This document shows positions 9,628 through 20,430 of a stretch of 45,468 nt of DNA, piece after piece. The notes beneath the pieces were generated by a model. That model was not told the origin of the DNA. It saw nothing but the letters and a program-made list of their open reading frames with translations, and searched no databases. A program made the translations under genes and the position numbers. Location of the stretch: contig JAGWXV010000003.1 in NCBI GenBank assembly GCA_018969705.1, positions 1 to 45,468 on the forward strand, read 5' to 3'. Each line of letters starts with the position of its first letter. Positions within the stretch are counted from its first letter, which is position 1. The DNA comes from Betaproteobacteria bacterium (lineage in GTDB: Bacteria > Pseudomonadota > Gammaproteobacteria > Burkholderiales > Burkholderiaceae_A).

Positions 9628-11724
9628 TTAGCCTGCGAGTCGAGAAAGATCCGCGACCTGATTCATCGAGCGATGCAAAGTTGCCAGCAGCGCCAGCCGA
9701 TTAGCGCGCAGCTGGGCGTCCTCGGCATTGACCATGACCTGATCAAAAAATGCATCGACGGGGGCCTTGAGCACCGATAGGCTGGAGAGGGCCTCGCTGT
9801 AGCGGCCCTCGGCGACTGCGGCTTCCGCATTGGGCCCGAGCTGGGTGAGCATTTGTGCGAGTGCGCGCTCTGCAGCTTCTTTTAAAAGCTGGGGCTCAAC
9901 AGACGCAGTTGCCGCCTCGGATTTTTTCAGAATGTTACTGATGCGTTTGTTGGCGGCACATAATGACTCCGACTCCGGCCGCATCATAAATTCTGCGAGT
10001 GCGGTCAGACGCTTGGGCACTTGGTCGAGTCGATCGGGGCACTGTGCGAGCACGGCCTCAATGGCCTCTGCACGATGGCCTTGCTCTCGCAGTTGTGCCC
10101 GTAAACGGTCCAAAATAAAAGCCTGCAGTGCGCTCAGATCAGGCTTCACAGCAGCGATGCCATCAAAGGCCGCCTGGGTCTGCGAAAGCATCTGCTTTAA
10201 ATCGAGCGATAAATCTTTTTCAATCAAGATGCGGACAACGCCCAGGGCATGGCGCCTGAGCGCAAAGGGATCTTTATCACCAGTCGGCGCAAGGCCAATG
10301 CCCCAGATGCCGACCATGGTTTCCATTTTGTCGGCAAGCGCCAAAGCAGTACCGGCTGCGTTGCGCGGCAGCTCATCGCCCGCAAAGCGCGGACGGTAAT
10401 GGCCTTCAATGGCCAAGGCGACCGCTTCGGCTTCTTGATCGTGCCGTGCGTAATAGGTGCCGATAATGCCCTGGAGTTCTGGAAACTCGCCCACCATATC
10501 GGTCAGCAGATCAGCCTTTGCAAGAAGCGCAGCCCGCTCCGCTTGGTCAGGCTGCGCGCCGACGGCAGCGGCCCACTGCCTGGCCAGCCGGGCTAATCGA
10601 TCAATGCGTTGGCGTTGATCGCCAATCTTATTGTGATAGACCACAGCCGATAGGCCATCAATACGGGATGCAAGGCTGCGCTTTCGATCCTGATCAAAAA
10701 AGAATTTCGCATCCGATAACCGTGCACGCAGCACGCGCTCATTGCCAGAGACCAAGACGGCAGGATCCTTCGATTGAATGTTGGCGACCAGCAGAAAGCG
10801 ATTGGTGAGCCGGCCTTGGCCATCGGTCAGCGCAAAGTATTTTTGATTCTGCTGCATCGTCAGAATCAGACATTCCTGCGGCACTGAGAGAAAGTCCGCC
10901 TCAAAGCGGCCTTCTAAGACTTCGGGCCACTCCACAAGACTAGTGACTTCATCCAAAAGCGCATCGGGCATTACCGCCTGATCCGGGGCGGCTTTGGAGT
11001 TCAGGGCCTGCTTAATCCGGCTGCGGCGCTCGTCAAATGAGGCGATGACCCGGCCTTCTTTGAAAAGCTGCTCTGCGTACTGATCGGCATGATCGATTTG
11101 GATCGGCGTCGGGCAGTGAAAGCGATGGCCCTGTGTTGTGCGGCCTGCAGTCAGGCCAAGGCTTGAGACCGGCAGAACTTCATCGCCGTAAAGTGCTACC
11201 AGCCCATGGGCTGGCCGCACAAATTTCACGGTCTGGCCATCCTCACGCTGATAGCTCATGACTTTTGGAATTGGCAGGCCTTCGATCGTCTGCGTAAGGG
11301 CAGACTGCAGTGACTGGGCCAGCGATGCGCCCTTGGCGGTGAATTCATAAAACAACTGCTCTTGCTTGCCATCGTGCTCGCGCTGAAGATCAGTGAGTTC
11401 ACAATCTTTGCCCAGTGCGACACCCAGCGCCGCCAGCTTTTTGATCAAGGGGGCCGTTGGTTTGCCGCTGGCATCCAGTGCGATGGCGGTCGGTAGCAGT
11501 TTTTCTTTTTTTGGCCGGTCAGGCGCCTGCGGCCGGATCGCAGTGAGGTGCACTGCAAGACGCCGCGGACTGGCAAAACCCTGAACCTGTGTCGTGGATT
11601 CGGTCAGGCCATCTTGCGTCAGGCCCTTCAGGATCGCCTCGGCGAAGGCTTCACCTAAGCGCTTTAATGCTTTTGGCGGGAGCTCCTCGGTCAGCAGCTC
11701 CACGAGCAGTGAGGCGGTTGTCAT
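9628..11724 (-). CDS. glyS: Glycyl-tRNA synthetase beta subunit
   Basis: [69 protein letters not shown]. Confidence 0.97.
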   Translation of the reverse strand: MTTASLLVELLTEELPPKALKRLGEAFAEAILKGLTQDGLTESTTQVQGFASPRRLAVHLTAIRPQAPDRPKKEKLLPTAIALDASGKPTAPLIKKLAALGVALGKDCELTDLQREHDGKQEQLFYEFTAKGASLAQSLQSALTQTIEGLPIPKVMSYQREDGQTVKFVRPAHGLVALYGDEVLPVSSLGLTAGRTTQGHRFHCPTPIQIDHADQYAEQLFKEGRVIASFDERRSRIKQALNSKAAPDQAVMPDALLDEVTSLVEWPEVLEGRFEADFLSVPQECLILTMQQNQKYFALTDGQGRLTNRFLLVANIQSKDPAVLVSGNERVLRARLSDAKFFFDQDRKRSLASRIDGLSAVVYHNKIGDQRQRIDRLARLARQWAAAVGAQPDQAERAALLAKADLLTDMVGEFPELQGIIGTYYARHDQEAEAVALAIEGHYRPRFAGDELPRNAAGTALALADKMETMVGIWGIGLAPTGDKDPFALRRHALGVVRILIEKDLSLDLKQMLSQTQAAFDGIAAVKPDLSALQAFILDRLRAQLREQGHRAEAIEAVLAQCPDRLDQVPKRLTALAEFMMRPESESLCAANKRISNILKKSEAATASVEPQLLKEAAERALAQMLTQLGPNAEAAVAEGRYSEALSSLSVLKAPVDAFFDQVMVNAEDAQLRANRLALLATLHRSMNQVADLSRLAG

Positions 11725-12653
11725 GCTGGCCGATCCTTGAGCATCGGAAATCCGAGCTGCTCGCGCGACTGAACATAGGCCTGGGCTACGGCACGCGAGA
11801 GATTACGAATGCGCCCGATGTACTGGGCCCGCTCGGTGACCGAGATGGCACCGCGTGCATCTAAGAGGTTAAAGGTATGGGCGGCCTTCAGGATTTGTTC
11901 GTAAGCCGGTAGCGTCAGGCCGGCCTCAAGCAGGCGCTGGGCATCGGCCTCGTGCTCGGTAAATCGTGTAAACAGTACAGGCACATTGCTGTGCTCGAAG
12001 TTATAGCGAGACTGTTCGACTTCATTTTGGTGATAGACGTCGCCATAGGTAAGCCGATGCGTCTGGCCCTGCGATTCCCATTCGGTCCAGGTCAGATCAA
12101 AGACATTTTCGACACCCTGCAAATACATGGCCAGCCGCTCGATGCCATAGGTGATCTCGCCAGTGATCGGTGCGCAATCCAGGCCGCCCACCTGCTGGAA
12201 ATACGTGAACTGGGTCACCTCCATTCCATTGAGCCAGACTTCCCAGCCTAGGCCCCAGGCGCCCAGTGTTGGGTTTTCCCAATCGTCTTCGACAAATCGA
12301 ATGTCATTAATTTCGGGATCGATACCCAGGGCCTTTAAGGAGCCAAGATAAAGCTCAAGAATATTTTCCGGAGAGGGCTTCAGCACCACCTGATATTGGT
12401 AGTAGTGCTGAAGCCGATTCGGATTTTCACCAAAGCGGCCATCCTTTGGCCGGCGTGAGGGCTGCACATAGGCAGCGCGCCAGGGCTCGGGCCCGAGTGC
12501 GCGCAGAAAAGTCGCGGTGTGTGATGTACCGGCGCCTACCTCAAGATCAATGGGCTGCAAGAGGGCGCAGCCCTGTGCATCCCAGTAGTGTTGCAGCGTC
12601 AGAACGATGCTTTGAAAGCTTTGCATGACCGGCATTTTAGCCGACCCGTGCAC
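11721..12653 (-). CDS. glyQ: Glycyl-tRNA synthetase alpha subunit
   Basis: [74 protein letters not shown]; 4-bp overlap with glyS. Start may be internal (MPVMQSFQ or MQSFQ). Confidence 0.98.
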   Translation of the reverse strand: MHGSAKMPVMQSFQSIVLTLQHYWDAQGCALLQPIDLEVGAGTSHTATFLRALGPEPWRAAYVQPSRRPKDGRFGENPNRLQHYYQYQVVLKPSPENILELYLGSLKALGIDPEINDIRFVEDDWENPTLGAWGLGWEVWLNGMEVTQFTYFQQVGGLDCAPITGEITYGIERLAMYLQGVENVFDLTWTEWESQGQTHRLTYGDVYHQNEVEQSRYNFEHSNVPVLFTRFTEHEADAQRLLEAGLTLPAYEQILKAAHTFNLLDARGAISVTERAQYIGRIRNLSRAVAQAYVQSREQLGFPMLKDRPA

Positions 12654-12658
12654 ATCGG

Positions 12659-14026
12659 CTATGCCCGACGGGCCTTTAAAGCGATTCCGATCACAAAGAA
12701 CAGAAGACTGATTGCGAGAACAGGCAGGTTACCCCAGCGGCTATACGGCGTGATGCCCTGCATGCCCTTGACTTGCGCAAACAGCAGCCCCGGACCGCCA
12801 AACGCGATTTGATCGGTCACCACACCCCGATGATCAATCGCTGCAGTTGCGCCGGTGTTGGTTGCGCGAATCATGGGCCGGCCCGTTTCCATCGCCCGCA
12901 TCCGCGAGATGGCCAGGTGCTGCGAGAGCGCAATCGTATTTCCAAACCAGGCGAGATTGCTGATATTCAAAAGGATGGTGGGCTGCTGGGCGGCGGGCAC
13001 CTCCGGTGATAAGGGGGCAATGATTTCTTCGCCGAACAAATCTTCAAAGCAGATATTCACACCGATTCGTTGATCCCGCACAGCGATCGGATCCTGACGC
13101 TTCGCGCCGCGCTGAAAATCTCCCAGCGGCATTTTCATCAGATCAACAAACCATCGAAAGCCCCAGGGAATGAATTCTCCGAACGGTACCAGGTGATGCT
13201 TGTCGTAACGGGCTGCAAAGCTTCCCGACGGCGTGGACTCATGGATTGCAATCAGACTATTGCGATAACCATCCGCATCGCGCAGCGGCAGCCCCAGCAT
13301 GACTGAGGCGCCAGCGGTCTGCGTGAGCCGATAAAAGGCCTCTCGATAATCGGGCGGGGCGAGGTCCCAGGGCCGAACCATGGCGGTCTCCGGAAAAACA
13401 ATCAGATGCGCACCACCTGGACCCGCGGCCGGCCGGGCGATTTCAAGATGGGTCTGCAGTGCCTGGGCCTCGCGGTTGGGATCGAATTTCATGGATTGCT
13501 CAATTGCGCCTTGAACCAACGCCACTTTGAGTGGCGCACCTGTGGATTCAGTAAAGCGATGATGGCCAAGCCCAATTCCGCCGGCCAATACCAGCAGCAA
13601 TGTTCCAAAGGCGGGCCAGGACCGATGGCGAATCGTTTGCGCTGCCCACATCACGGCAAGCACCGACAGAAAGCCGACACCATAGACACCAACAACAGGC
13701 GCATAGCCGGCAAGCGGTGTGTCAATGGCGAGGTAACCCAGTCCGAGCCAAGGAAAGCCAGTAAAGATCGTGCCGCGACACCATTCCGCCAGGGTCACAA
13801 CCGCAGCGATGACAAAGGGCGCAGCCCACTGCTGGGTGCCCAGCCTTAGCCAGCGAATGAGCGCAAGCGCCCCGAGTGCATAGAGCGCGACATAGAGCGA
13901 CAGCAGTAAGGTAGCGAGTGCGGCCAGCCATGCCGGCATTTCGCCGTAGGTGTGCAAGCTAATGTAAATCCAGTGCAGCCCCGCCGTATAGGCCAGCACC
14001 ACTGCAAGACTGGCAAGTCGCATCAT
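12659..14026 (-). CDS. lnt: Apolipoprotein N-acyltransferase
   Basis: Multiple TM segments then nitrilase domain with E (VFPETAMV), K ([15 protein letters not shown]) and C ([13 protein letters not shown]). Confidence 0.95.
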   Translation of the reverse strand: MMRLASLAVVLAYTAGLHWIYISLHTYGEMPAWLAALATLLLSLYVALYALGALALIRWLRLGTQQWAAPFVIAAVVTLAEWCRGTIFTGFPWLGLGYLAIDTPLAGYAPVVGVYGVGFLSVLAVMWAAQTIRHRSWPAFGTLLLVLAGGIGLGHHRFTESTGAPLKVALVQGAIEQSMKFDPNREAQALQTHLEIARPAAGPGGAHLIVFPETAMVRPWDLAPPDYREAFYRLTQTAGASVMLGLPLRDADGYRNSLIAIHESTPSGSFAARYDKHHLVPFGEFIPWGFRWFVDLMKMPLGDFQRGAKRQDPIAVRDQRIGVNICFEDLFGEEIIAPLSPEVPAAQQPTILLNISNLAWFGNTIALSQHLAISRMRAMETGRPMIRATNTGATAAIDHRGVVTDQIAFGGPGLLFAQVKGMQGITPYSRWGNLPVLAISLLFFVIGIALKARRA

Positions 14027-14886
14027 GTCGCTTCGGCGACAGTGGAGCTCCGCTGAACGATCAGCACGTGGATTTGGCGCGCATCGGCCCTCTGGACCTC
14101 AAACCGAAAGCCTTCGATATCGATCTGCTCGCCACGATGGGGCATGCGGCCGAAATGGTCAGTGACAAAGCCCCCAATCGTGTCCACCTGATCATCGGCA
14201 AGCGTGCAGGAAAACGCAGTGTTGAATTGCTCCAGCGGGGTCAGCGCCCTGACCCGGAAGCGGCCTGGCTGTCGGGGCATGGCCACGATATTGTCATCGT
14301 CTTCTTCGATATCGTGCTCATCTTCGATATCACCCACAATCTGTTCCAGTACGTCTTCAATCGTAATCATACCAGCGACGCCGCCGTACTCATCGACCAC
14401 CATTGCAATGTGATTTCGATTCACGCGAAAGTCCCGCAGCATGATATTCAGGCGTTTCGATTCCGGCACAAATACCGCGGGCCGTAGCATGCCCCGCAGG
14501 TCATCCTCCTCGTGGGCAAGGCAGCGCAATAAATCTTTGGCCAGTAAGATGCCGATGATGTTGTCGCGCTTGCCTTCCATGACCGGAAAACGCGAGTGGG
14601 CTGTACTCACCACAGTTTCTAGGATTTTTTCAAGCGGATCATCGATATCGATGACATCCATTTGTGAGCGCGGAATCATCAGATCGCGGACCTGAAGGTC
14701 AGCAACCTGCATCACCCCTTCCATCATCGAGACGGCATCGGCATCGATTACCGCATGCTCCTGGGCTTCCCGGAGCTGCTCCATGAGGTCTTCCTTGTCA
14801 TCGGTCCGACGAAAGAGCCGGGCAATGAGGCGTTCAAACTGAGATTTAAATCCGGCGCGCGGGTCGCCGGAGGGTCGATCACCCAT
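14023..14886 (-). CDS. corC: CorC/HlyC-type CBS-domain protein (Mg/Co efflux-associated)
   Basis: VRDLMIPRSQMDVIDIDDPLEKILETVVSTAHSRFPV, MVVDEYGGVAGMITIEDVLEQIVGDIEDEHD; downstream lnt with 4-bp overlap. Confidence 0.93.
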   Translation of the reverse strand: MGDRPSGDPRAGFKSQFERLIARLFRRTDDKEDLMEQLREAQEHAVIDADAVSMMEGVMQVADLQVRDLMIPRSQMDVIDIDDPLEKILETVVSTAHSRFPVMEGKRDNIIGILLAKDLLRCLAHEEDDLRGMLRPAVFVPESKRLNIMLRDFRVNRNHIAMVVDEYGGVAGMITIEDVLEQIVGDIEDEHDIEEDDDNIVAMPRQPGRFRVRALTPLEQFNTAFSCTLADDQVDTIGGFVTDHFGRMPHRGEQIDIEGFRFEVQRADARQIHVLIVQRSSTVAEAT

Positions 14887-14973
14887 GCGGTGAAATCAGA
14901 GTTAAGGAACTTGTATGGTGCCACAAGGCCATGGACCTGTCGCCGGGGTAAACCACCCCTGGATGGCAGGCCG

Positions 14974-15423
14974 TCAGGCGTAAGGGTTGGGGATGCGGAA
15001 ACGGCCTAGGATGGCGGCCTCAAGCCATTCCATCGCCTCGGCCTCGCTTTTGCGCTGATGATCCATTCCGCTGGCATGCAGCACACCATGAACAATGAGG
15101 TGGGCGGCATGATGATCAAGCCGCTTGCCCTGCTGGCGTGCCTCGGCTTTGATGACCGGCATGCACAGCAAGAGGTCGGCAGATAGCGTTGGCGCCGGGG
15201 TGTAAGGAAAGGTCAGGATATTGGTCGCATGGTCCTGGCCGCGGTAGTCGCGATTTAATCGTCGGGCCTTGGCAGTGCCCATCACCACAACAGTGATTTC
15301 TGCCTGCGCGCAGTTGGCTGGCAGGCTTGCCAGAATGAAACGCCTCAATCTTGGTCGAGACAGCGGCCAGTCATCGGGCTGAGCGCCCGACTCGAATTGA
15401 ACACTTACCCGAAGAATCGCCAA
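14974..15423 (-). CDS. ybeY: rRNA maturation endoribonuclease YbeY
   Basis: Zn motif HLIVHGVLHASGMDHQ; NRDYRGQDHATNILTFPY. Apparent TTG start directly after the miaB stop. Confidence 0.92.
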   Translation of the reverse strand: MAILRVSVQFESGAQPDDWPLSRPRLRRFILASLPANCAQAEITVVVMGTAKARRLNRDYRGQDHATNILTFPYTPAPTLSADLLLCMPVIKAEARQQGKRLDHHAAHLIVHGVLHASGMDHQRKSEAEAMEWLEAAILGRFRIPNPYA

Positions 15424-16812
15424 TTAGATCAGCGCACCGCGTAGCGAATGCGGGTAGGCCTGCACGATCCGTACAGCACACAGGCGACCGATCAGCTGCG
15501 CCTGCCGTGCCAGCGGCACTTCAACATTTACCACACGATTATTTTCTGTTCGGCCTTGGAGTGCTTCAGTGGGATTTTTCTTCGATGGCCCCTCAAAAAG
15601 AATACGCTGTTCAGTGCCCACCATCGCATCGCTGATGCGTCGGGCGTTGGCCTCAATGGCCGATTGCAGTTCTTGAAGTCGCTCTAATTTGGTGGCCTTA
15701 GGGGTGTCATCGGGCAGATCTGCCGCCGGCGTGCCCGGACGTGGACTGTATATAAAACTATATGAAGTATCAAAGCCGATTTCATTGACCAGGGCCATTG
15801 TCGCTGCGAAGTCGGTTTCCGTCTCTCCAGGAAAGCCAATGATGATGTCGGTGGACAAGGCAACATCCGGACGGACTTTGCGCAGCCGGCGGATGATGGA
15901 TTTGTATTCCAGCGCGGTATAGCCACGTTTCATTGCTGACAAAATGCGATCTGATCCGGACTGCACCGGCAGATGCACGTGGCTGACAAGTTTGGGCAGC
16001 CGGCCATAGGCTTCGATAAGCCGCTGACTGAATTCCCGCGGATGGGAGGTGGTGTAACGAATGCGCTCAATACCCTCAATTTCGCTGACTAACTCTAATA
16101 GGGTCGTGAAGTCTGATTGGTCTGCCTGCGGGTCTGCCGCATCAATTGCCCCGAGATAGGCGTTGACATTTTGACCAAGCAGGGTGATCTCACGTACCCC
16201 TTTTTCCGCAAGTTCAGCAATCTCAGTGATGACATCTTCGAGTGGCCGGGAGATTTCGGTGCCGCGTGTGTAGGGCACAACACAGAAACTGCAGTACTTG
16301 CTGCAGCCTTCCATGATGGAAACAAATGCGGTGGGGCCTTCGGTACGTGCCGGCGGAAGATGATCGAATTTTTCAATTTCGGGAAAACGAATATCGACTT
16401 GTGGCTTTTGGGTGCGTCGCCGGGCTTCGATGAGTTCAGGCAGCCGATGGAGGGTCTGCGGGCCAAAGACAATATCGACGTAGGGCGCCCGCTCGATGAT
16501 CGCCTCACCCTCTTGCGAAGCCACGCATCCGCCCACACCGATAATTAAATTGGGGTTGAGTTTTTTTAACTCCCGGGCCCGGCCGAGATCCGAGAACACC
16601 TTAGCCTGGGCTTTTTCTCGGACCGAGCAGGTGTTGAGTAAGAACACATCGGCCTCCTCTGGGGTCTGGGCAATCTGCATGCCTTGCCGGGCACCAAGAA
16701 TGTCGACCATCTTGTCGGAGTCGTATTCGTTCATCTGGCAGCCAAAGGTGCGCACGAATACTTTTTGCGGAGCAGCCGGCTGGACTGCAGGGCGGGATGT
16801 TTTTTCGGTCAT
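15424..16812 (-). CDS. miaB: tRNA-2-methylthio-N6-dimethylallyladenosine synthase
   Basis: [18 protein letters not shown] and radical [18 protein letters not shown]. Start taken at [11 protein letters not shown] track extends to 16872. Confidence 0.95.
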   Translation of the reverse strand: MTEKTSRPAVQPAAPQKVFVRTFGCQMNEYDSDKMVDILGARQGMQIAQTPEEADVFLLNTCSVREKAQAKVFSDLGRARELKKLNPNLIIGVGGCVASQEGEAIIERAPYVDIVFGPQTLHRLPELIEARRRTQKPQVDIRFPEIEKFDHLPPARTEGPTAFVSIMEGCSKYCSFCVVPYTRGTEISRPLEDVITEIAELAEKGVREITLLGQNVNAYLGAIDAADPQADQSDFTTLLELVSEIEGIERIRYTTSHPREFSQRLIEAYGRLPKLVSHVHLPVQSGSDRILSAMKRGYTALEYKSIIRRLRKVRPDVALSTDIIIGFPGETETDFAATMALVNEIGFDTSYSFIYSPRPGTPAADLPDDTPKATKLERLQELQSAIEANARRISDAMVGTEQRILFEGPSKKNPTEALQGRTENNRVVNVEVPLARQAQLIGRLCAVRIVQAYPHSLRGALI

Positions 16813-16880
16813 GTCGGTCGCGTCGTGCCAGGGGTTGAAATGGAGGACGCAGGCCGCATTTTGCCTCATCATGAGGCCCT

Positions 16881-18188
16881 ATGCACCCATCCCCATCCCT
16901 GCTGCGTGAGGGCTTAAGCCGCAAAGAGGCGATTGCCTGGGCCAGCCTGGATTTTGCGAACTCAGGCTACACCACTGTGGTCTTGACAGCGGTATTTAAT
17001 GCTTACTTTGTTTCGGCAGTCATGTCGGGGGCCGCCCATGCCACGCTGGCCTGGACGCTGGTGCTCTCCGTTAGTTATGCCCTGGTCATGATCACGGCTC
17101 CGATTCTTGGGGCCTATGCAGACCTGCGGGCACAGAAAAAAACTCTGCTGGTGATTACCACCTTTGGCTGCGCGGGAGCGACAGCCCTGTTGGCCACCGT
17201 TGGATCGGGCATGTGGGCCTGGGCCATGTTGCTCTTGGTCATTTCAAACTTTTGTTATGCCACGCATCAGGATATGACTGCTGCTTTTCTACCTGAGATT
17301 GCAGACCCAGCATCGTATGGACGGGTCTCGGGATATGGCTGGGCCTGGGGTTATCTGGGCGGCCTGATTGCACTTGCGGCCTCGCTGGCCTGGGTAAGTG
17401 TGGCGCAGTCGCGGCAGATGGATGCACAGCAGACCGTTGGCGGCACCATGCTTCTGACTGCCGCAATTTTTTTACTGGTGGCACTTCCCGCCTTGTCCGT
17501 GATGCGTGAGCGTGCTGCGCCAGCAGCCAGCACGCAGGATTGGGGACTGCGGCACTGGCTTACTGCAAGCTGGGGCCGGCTTCATGAGACCTGGCGTTTG
17601 TCGGCTCGGCAGCCCGATCTGCGGCGTTTTCTTTACTGCGTGACGGTTTATCACGCCGGGGTGCAGACGGTAATCGCACTTGCGGCCATCTATGCACAGC
17701 AGGTGATGGGATTTACGCTTGCGCAGACGATCCTATTGATTTTGGTGGTCAATATCACTGCAGCGATTGGTGCATGGGGCTTTGGACTGCTGCAGGATCG
17801 ACTCGGCCACGCCCGCGGGCTGATGCTGGCCCTTGTGTTTTGGATCTGCATGGTTGCAGTCGCATGGATTGCGACAACGCCAACCCTTTTTTGGATTGCA
17901 GCTAATTTTGCAGGACTTGCAATGGGCGCCTCACAAAGCGGTGCACGGGCGGCGGTTGCTGCTTTGGCCCGGCCGGGCCATCAGGCCGAGACCTTTGGTC
18001 TCTGGGGTGTAGCGGTGAATTGTTCCGCCATCCTTGGCCCCGTCAGTTATGGGCTGGTGACTTGGATCACAGATAACGCCCACCGGACCGCCATGCTTTT
18101 TACTGGACTATTTTTTGTTGTGGGCCTGCTGCTATTGGCACGTGTGGATTTTCAGCGGGGCACGCTTGATGCGAGCTCAGGAAAGTAA
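16881..18188 (+). CDS. MFS transporter, UMF1/Atg22-like family
   Basis: SRKEAIAWASLDFANSGYTTVVLTAVFNAYFVSAVM and 12-TM hydrophobic pattern typical of UMF1-type MFS. Confidence 0.82.
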   Translation: MHPSPSLLREGLSRKEAIAWASLDFANSGYTTVVLTAVFNAYFVSAVMSGAAHATLAWTLVLSVSYALVMITAPILGAYADLRAQKKTLLVITTFGCAGATALLATVGSGMWAWAMLLLVISNFCYATHQDMTAAFLPEIADPASYGRVSGYGWAWGYLGGLIALAASLAWVSVAQSRQMDAQQTVGGTMLLTAAIFLLVALPALSVMRERAAPAASTQDWGLRHWLTASWGRLHETWRLSARQPDLRRFLYCVTVYHAGVQTVIALAAIYAQQVMGFTLAQTILLILVVNITAAIGAWGFGLLQDRLGHARGLMLALVFWICMVAVAWIATTPTLFWIAANFAGLAMGASQSGARAAVAALARPGHQAETFGLWGVAVNCSAILGPVSYGLVTWITDNAHRTAMLFTGLFFVVGLLLLARVDFQRGTLDASSGK

Positions 18189-18764
18189 AAACGAACGAAT
18201 CGCAGGCCAGTAGCGATCAAAATCGCTGATGCTGTGATCCGAGCCCTCTAAGATCAACTGCTGCGCTCCCGGATAGCGGGCGACCATTTCTTTCCAATCC
18301 AATAACTCATCGCCCTTGGCCGCCACTAGCAGATAGCGTTGGGGGAGGCTGATGCCGACTTCGAGCGATTTCAGATCCTGCAAATACTCAGCCCGAAAAT
18401 GCAGAACTTCATTGGTGTGCCAGGCAGGTAACTCGCCGACATGGTCTTGAAGATCGCGGGCAGGCCAGGGTGCGGGATTTAAGAGCGCAGCCTTAAATTC
18501 AGTGGCCTGTGGATGCTGCTCCATCAGTGCGCTGGCGAAAAATCCACCGAGTGAGCTGCCAATCAGCCTGACCCGATGGCCGCGGGCAAGCGCTGCATCA
18601 ATTTCTTCATGGGCCTGGGCCATGGCGACCTTGGGCGCGATGTCCAGCTGGGGGCATCGGGCGGTGATGCCCGATTGCTCAAGATCAGCGGCCACCATCA
18701 CGGCCTTTGACGACTGAGGTGAGCTGCGAAATCCGTGCAGGTAAATGACCGTGGTGGGCTTCAA
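18177..18764 (-). CDS. YqiA/YcfP-like alpha/beta hydrolase
   Basis: TTVIYLHGFRSSPQSSKA, LIGSSLGGFFA, EGSDHSISDFDRYW; TTG start inferred at 18762-18764 (ORF track extends to 18875). Confidence 0.8.
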   Translation of the reverse strand: MKPTTVIYLHGFRSSPQSSKAVMVAADLEQSGITARCPQLDIAPKVAMAQAHEEIDAALARGHRVRLIGSSLGGFFASALMEQHPQATEFKAALLNPAPWPARDLQDHVGELPAWHTNEVLHFRAEYLQDLKSLEVGISLPQRYLLVAAKGDELLDWKEMVARYPGAQQLILEGSDHSISDFDRYWPAIRSFLLS

Positions 18765-18826
18765 TTTGAAATTACACTCTGAGTTTTCGTGAATCTCGAT
18801 CTTACTTGAGCAAAGGAAGCTGCAGC

Positions 18827-19600
18827 ATGACCGCATCTGATCCATTATCAGGAAAGCCCGCGCCGGGCATCGCAATCGTCACCGGTGCTGGAAGCGGTAT
18901 TGGCCGCGCGAGTGCCCAGCGCCTCTTGGCGCTTGGCTGGCGGGTTGCGCTCTTTGGCCGGCGCGAGGCGCCACTGCGCGAAACGGCCAGCACATCAGAA
19001 GCCAATGCCCTCATCGTGACGGGTGATGTCTCGATTGAGGCCGATGTGGATCGGCTGGTTGCTGCTGTGGTGAACAAGTGGGGCCGAGTCGATGTGCTTT
19101 TTAATAACGCTGGAATTTTTCCACCAGGACAGCTGATTGATGAACTCTCAGTTCAGAGCTGGAAGGAATCCGTTGAGATTAATTTGACTGGCGCATTCCT
19201 GTGTGCCCGGGCTGCCTTTGCGCAGATGCGGCGTCAGTCGCCGCAGGGCGGCCGCATTATTAACAATGGTTCGATCTCCGCCCATGCGCCTCGTCCACAG
19301 TCGGTGGGCTACACCGCCACAAAGCACGCAATTACAGGGCTAACCAAGTCGTTATCCTTGGATGGCCGGCCATTTGATATTGCCTGCGGCCAGATTGATA
19401 TTGGCAATGCCGCCTCAGAGATGACGACCGGCTTTGGTGCCGGCGCTTTACAGGCCAACGGCAGCCGCATGGCGGAGCCGAGAATGGATATTGCAGATGT
19501 CGCGGATGCGGTGGCCTATATGGCGGGCCTGCCCTTATCGGCCAATGTACTCTTTATGACCGTCATGGCCACCAAGATGCCGTTTATTGGCCGGGGCTAA
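18827..19600 (+). CDS. Short-chain dehydrogenase/reductase
   Basis: Rossmann [16 protein letters not shown], and [13 protein letters not shown] with AAAGGAAG upstream (ORF track starts at TTG 18806). Confidence 0.9.
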   Translation: MTASDPLSGKPAPGIAIVTGAGSGIGRASAQRLLALGWRVALFGRREAPLRETASTSEANALIVTGDVSIEADVDRLVAAVVNKWGRVDVLFNNAGIFPPGQLIDELSVQSWKESVEINLTGAFLCARAAFAQMRRQSPQGGRIINNGSISAHAPRPQSVGYTATKHAITGLTKSLSLDGRPFDIACGQIDIGNAASEMTTGFGAGALQANGSRMAEPRMDIADVADAVAYMAGLPLSANVLFMTVMATKMPFIGRG

Positions 19601-19840
19601 TTAGCCTCTGGCCAAGGGCCTGTGCAACTGTTCGGCTCTGGCCAACCGCTGTGAGAATTCGCTGTAGATCATCGCGCTCGGTGGGCCTAGTGCGGGATGT
19701 AAGCCCAAAAGATGGGCGCAGCCCGAAATGATTTCGAGCTGATTCATCAATTGATGTATCAACTGCCGTGCTTGCTGTGCCTGAACCTCAGGGTCAGATT
19801 GGCTTGATGCAGATATCGGATGGCTGGAATCAGAGGACAT
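19601..19840 (-). CDS. Small stand-alone protein resembling a histidine kinase dimerization/phosphotransfer (DHp/HisKA) helix pair
   Basis: MSSDSSHPISASSQSDPEVQAQQARQLIHQLMNQLEIISGCAHLLGLHPALGPPSAMIYSEFSQRLARAEQLHRPLARG; H-box-like first helix and plausible second helix; no ATPase domain; AAGGAAGA upstream of ATG. Confidence 0.6.
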   Translation of the reverse strand: MSSDSSHPISASSQSDPEVQAQQARQLIHQLMNQLEIISGCAHLLGLHPALGPPSAMIYSEFSQRLARAEQLHRPLARG

Positions 19841-19876
19841 TGTGGTCTTCCTTGTGCAAATCAACGTGTCTTTAAT

Positions 19877-20296
19877 TTAAAGCACCTGCTGGTCGGTGCA
19901 AGTCAGAAGCGCCTCGGTCTCATGGGCCGCAGGCGGCCGCATCAGGGTGCAGAGCAGGGCCTGCCGATCCACAGGCTTTTCTAGATAATCAAAGGCTCCC
20001 TGTTCGATGGCCTGCATGGTGACCACTGGAGATGACTGGCCAGTGAGCACGATGACCTTGGCAAGACTATTTTTCGCCTGCACTGTTTTCAGAAATATCA
20101 GGCCCTCTTCATAGTCATCGGCCTTTGGCGGCAGGCCCAAATCCAGGATGACCACAGCGATTTCTGAATCCTCAAACAGCATCGCCAGGCCATCATGTCG
20201 ATTCGTGGCCTCGTCTGCAGAAAATCCAAGGGCCTCGACCTGGCGTCGAAGCAGCTGCCGAAGCTCCGGCTGATCCTCCACGATTAAGACACGCAT
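19877..20296 (-). CDS. Stand-alone response regulator receiver-domain protein (PrsR-like receiver)
   Basis: MRVLIVEDQPELRQLLRRQ, VVILDLGLPP, VIVLTGQSS, FDYLEKPVD; no output domain. Confidence 0.9.
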   Translation of the reverse strand: MRVLIVEDQPELRQLLRRQVEALGFSADEATNRHDGLAMLFEDSEIAVVILDLGLPPKADDYEEGLIFLKTVQAKNSLAKVIVLTGQSSPVVTMQAIEQGAFDYLEKPVDRQALLCTLMRPPAAHETEALLTCTDQQVL

Positions 20297-20430
20297 GCAA
20301 CACCCTAATTTATATATTAATACTATAGTTTTTTAGCAAATCTATTTTTTTGTGGCAAGGCTTTCGGCCTGATTGGCCTGGGGTTTTTGGAATCGGCGAC
20401 AATCCGAGTCTGATCGCCAGGAGGAATGCC

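Noticed and set aside
9830-10399. 189-aa plus-strand ORF antisense to glyS
   Set aside because: Ser/Ala-rich shadow ORF opposite a conserved essential gene; no recognisable domain.
14945-14959. GGGGT-aaacc-ACCCC hairpin between ybeY and corC
   Set aside because: Only 5 bp, no T tract, no known RNA motif.
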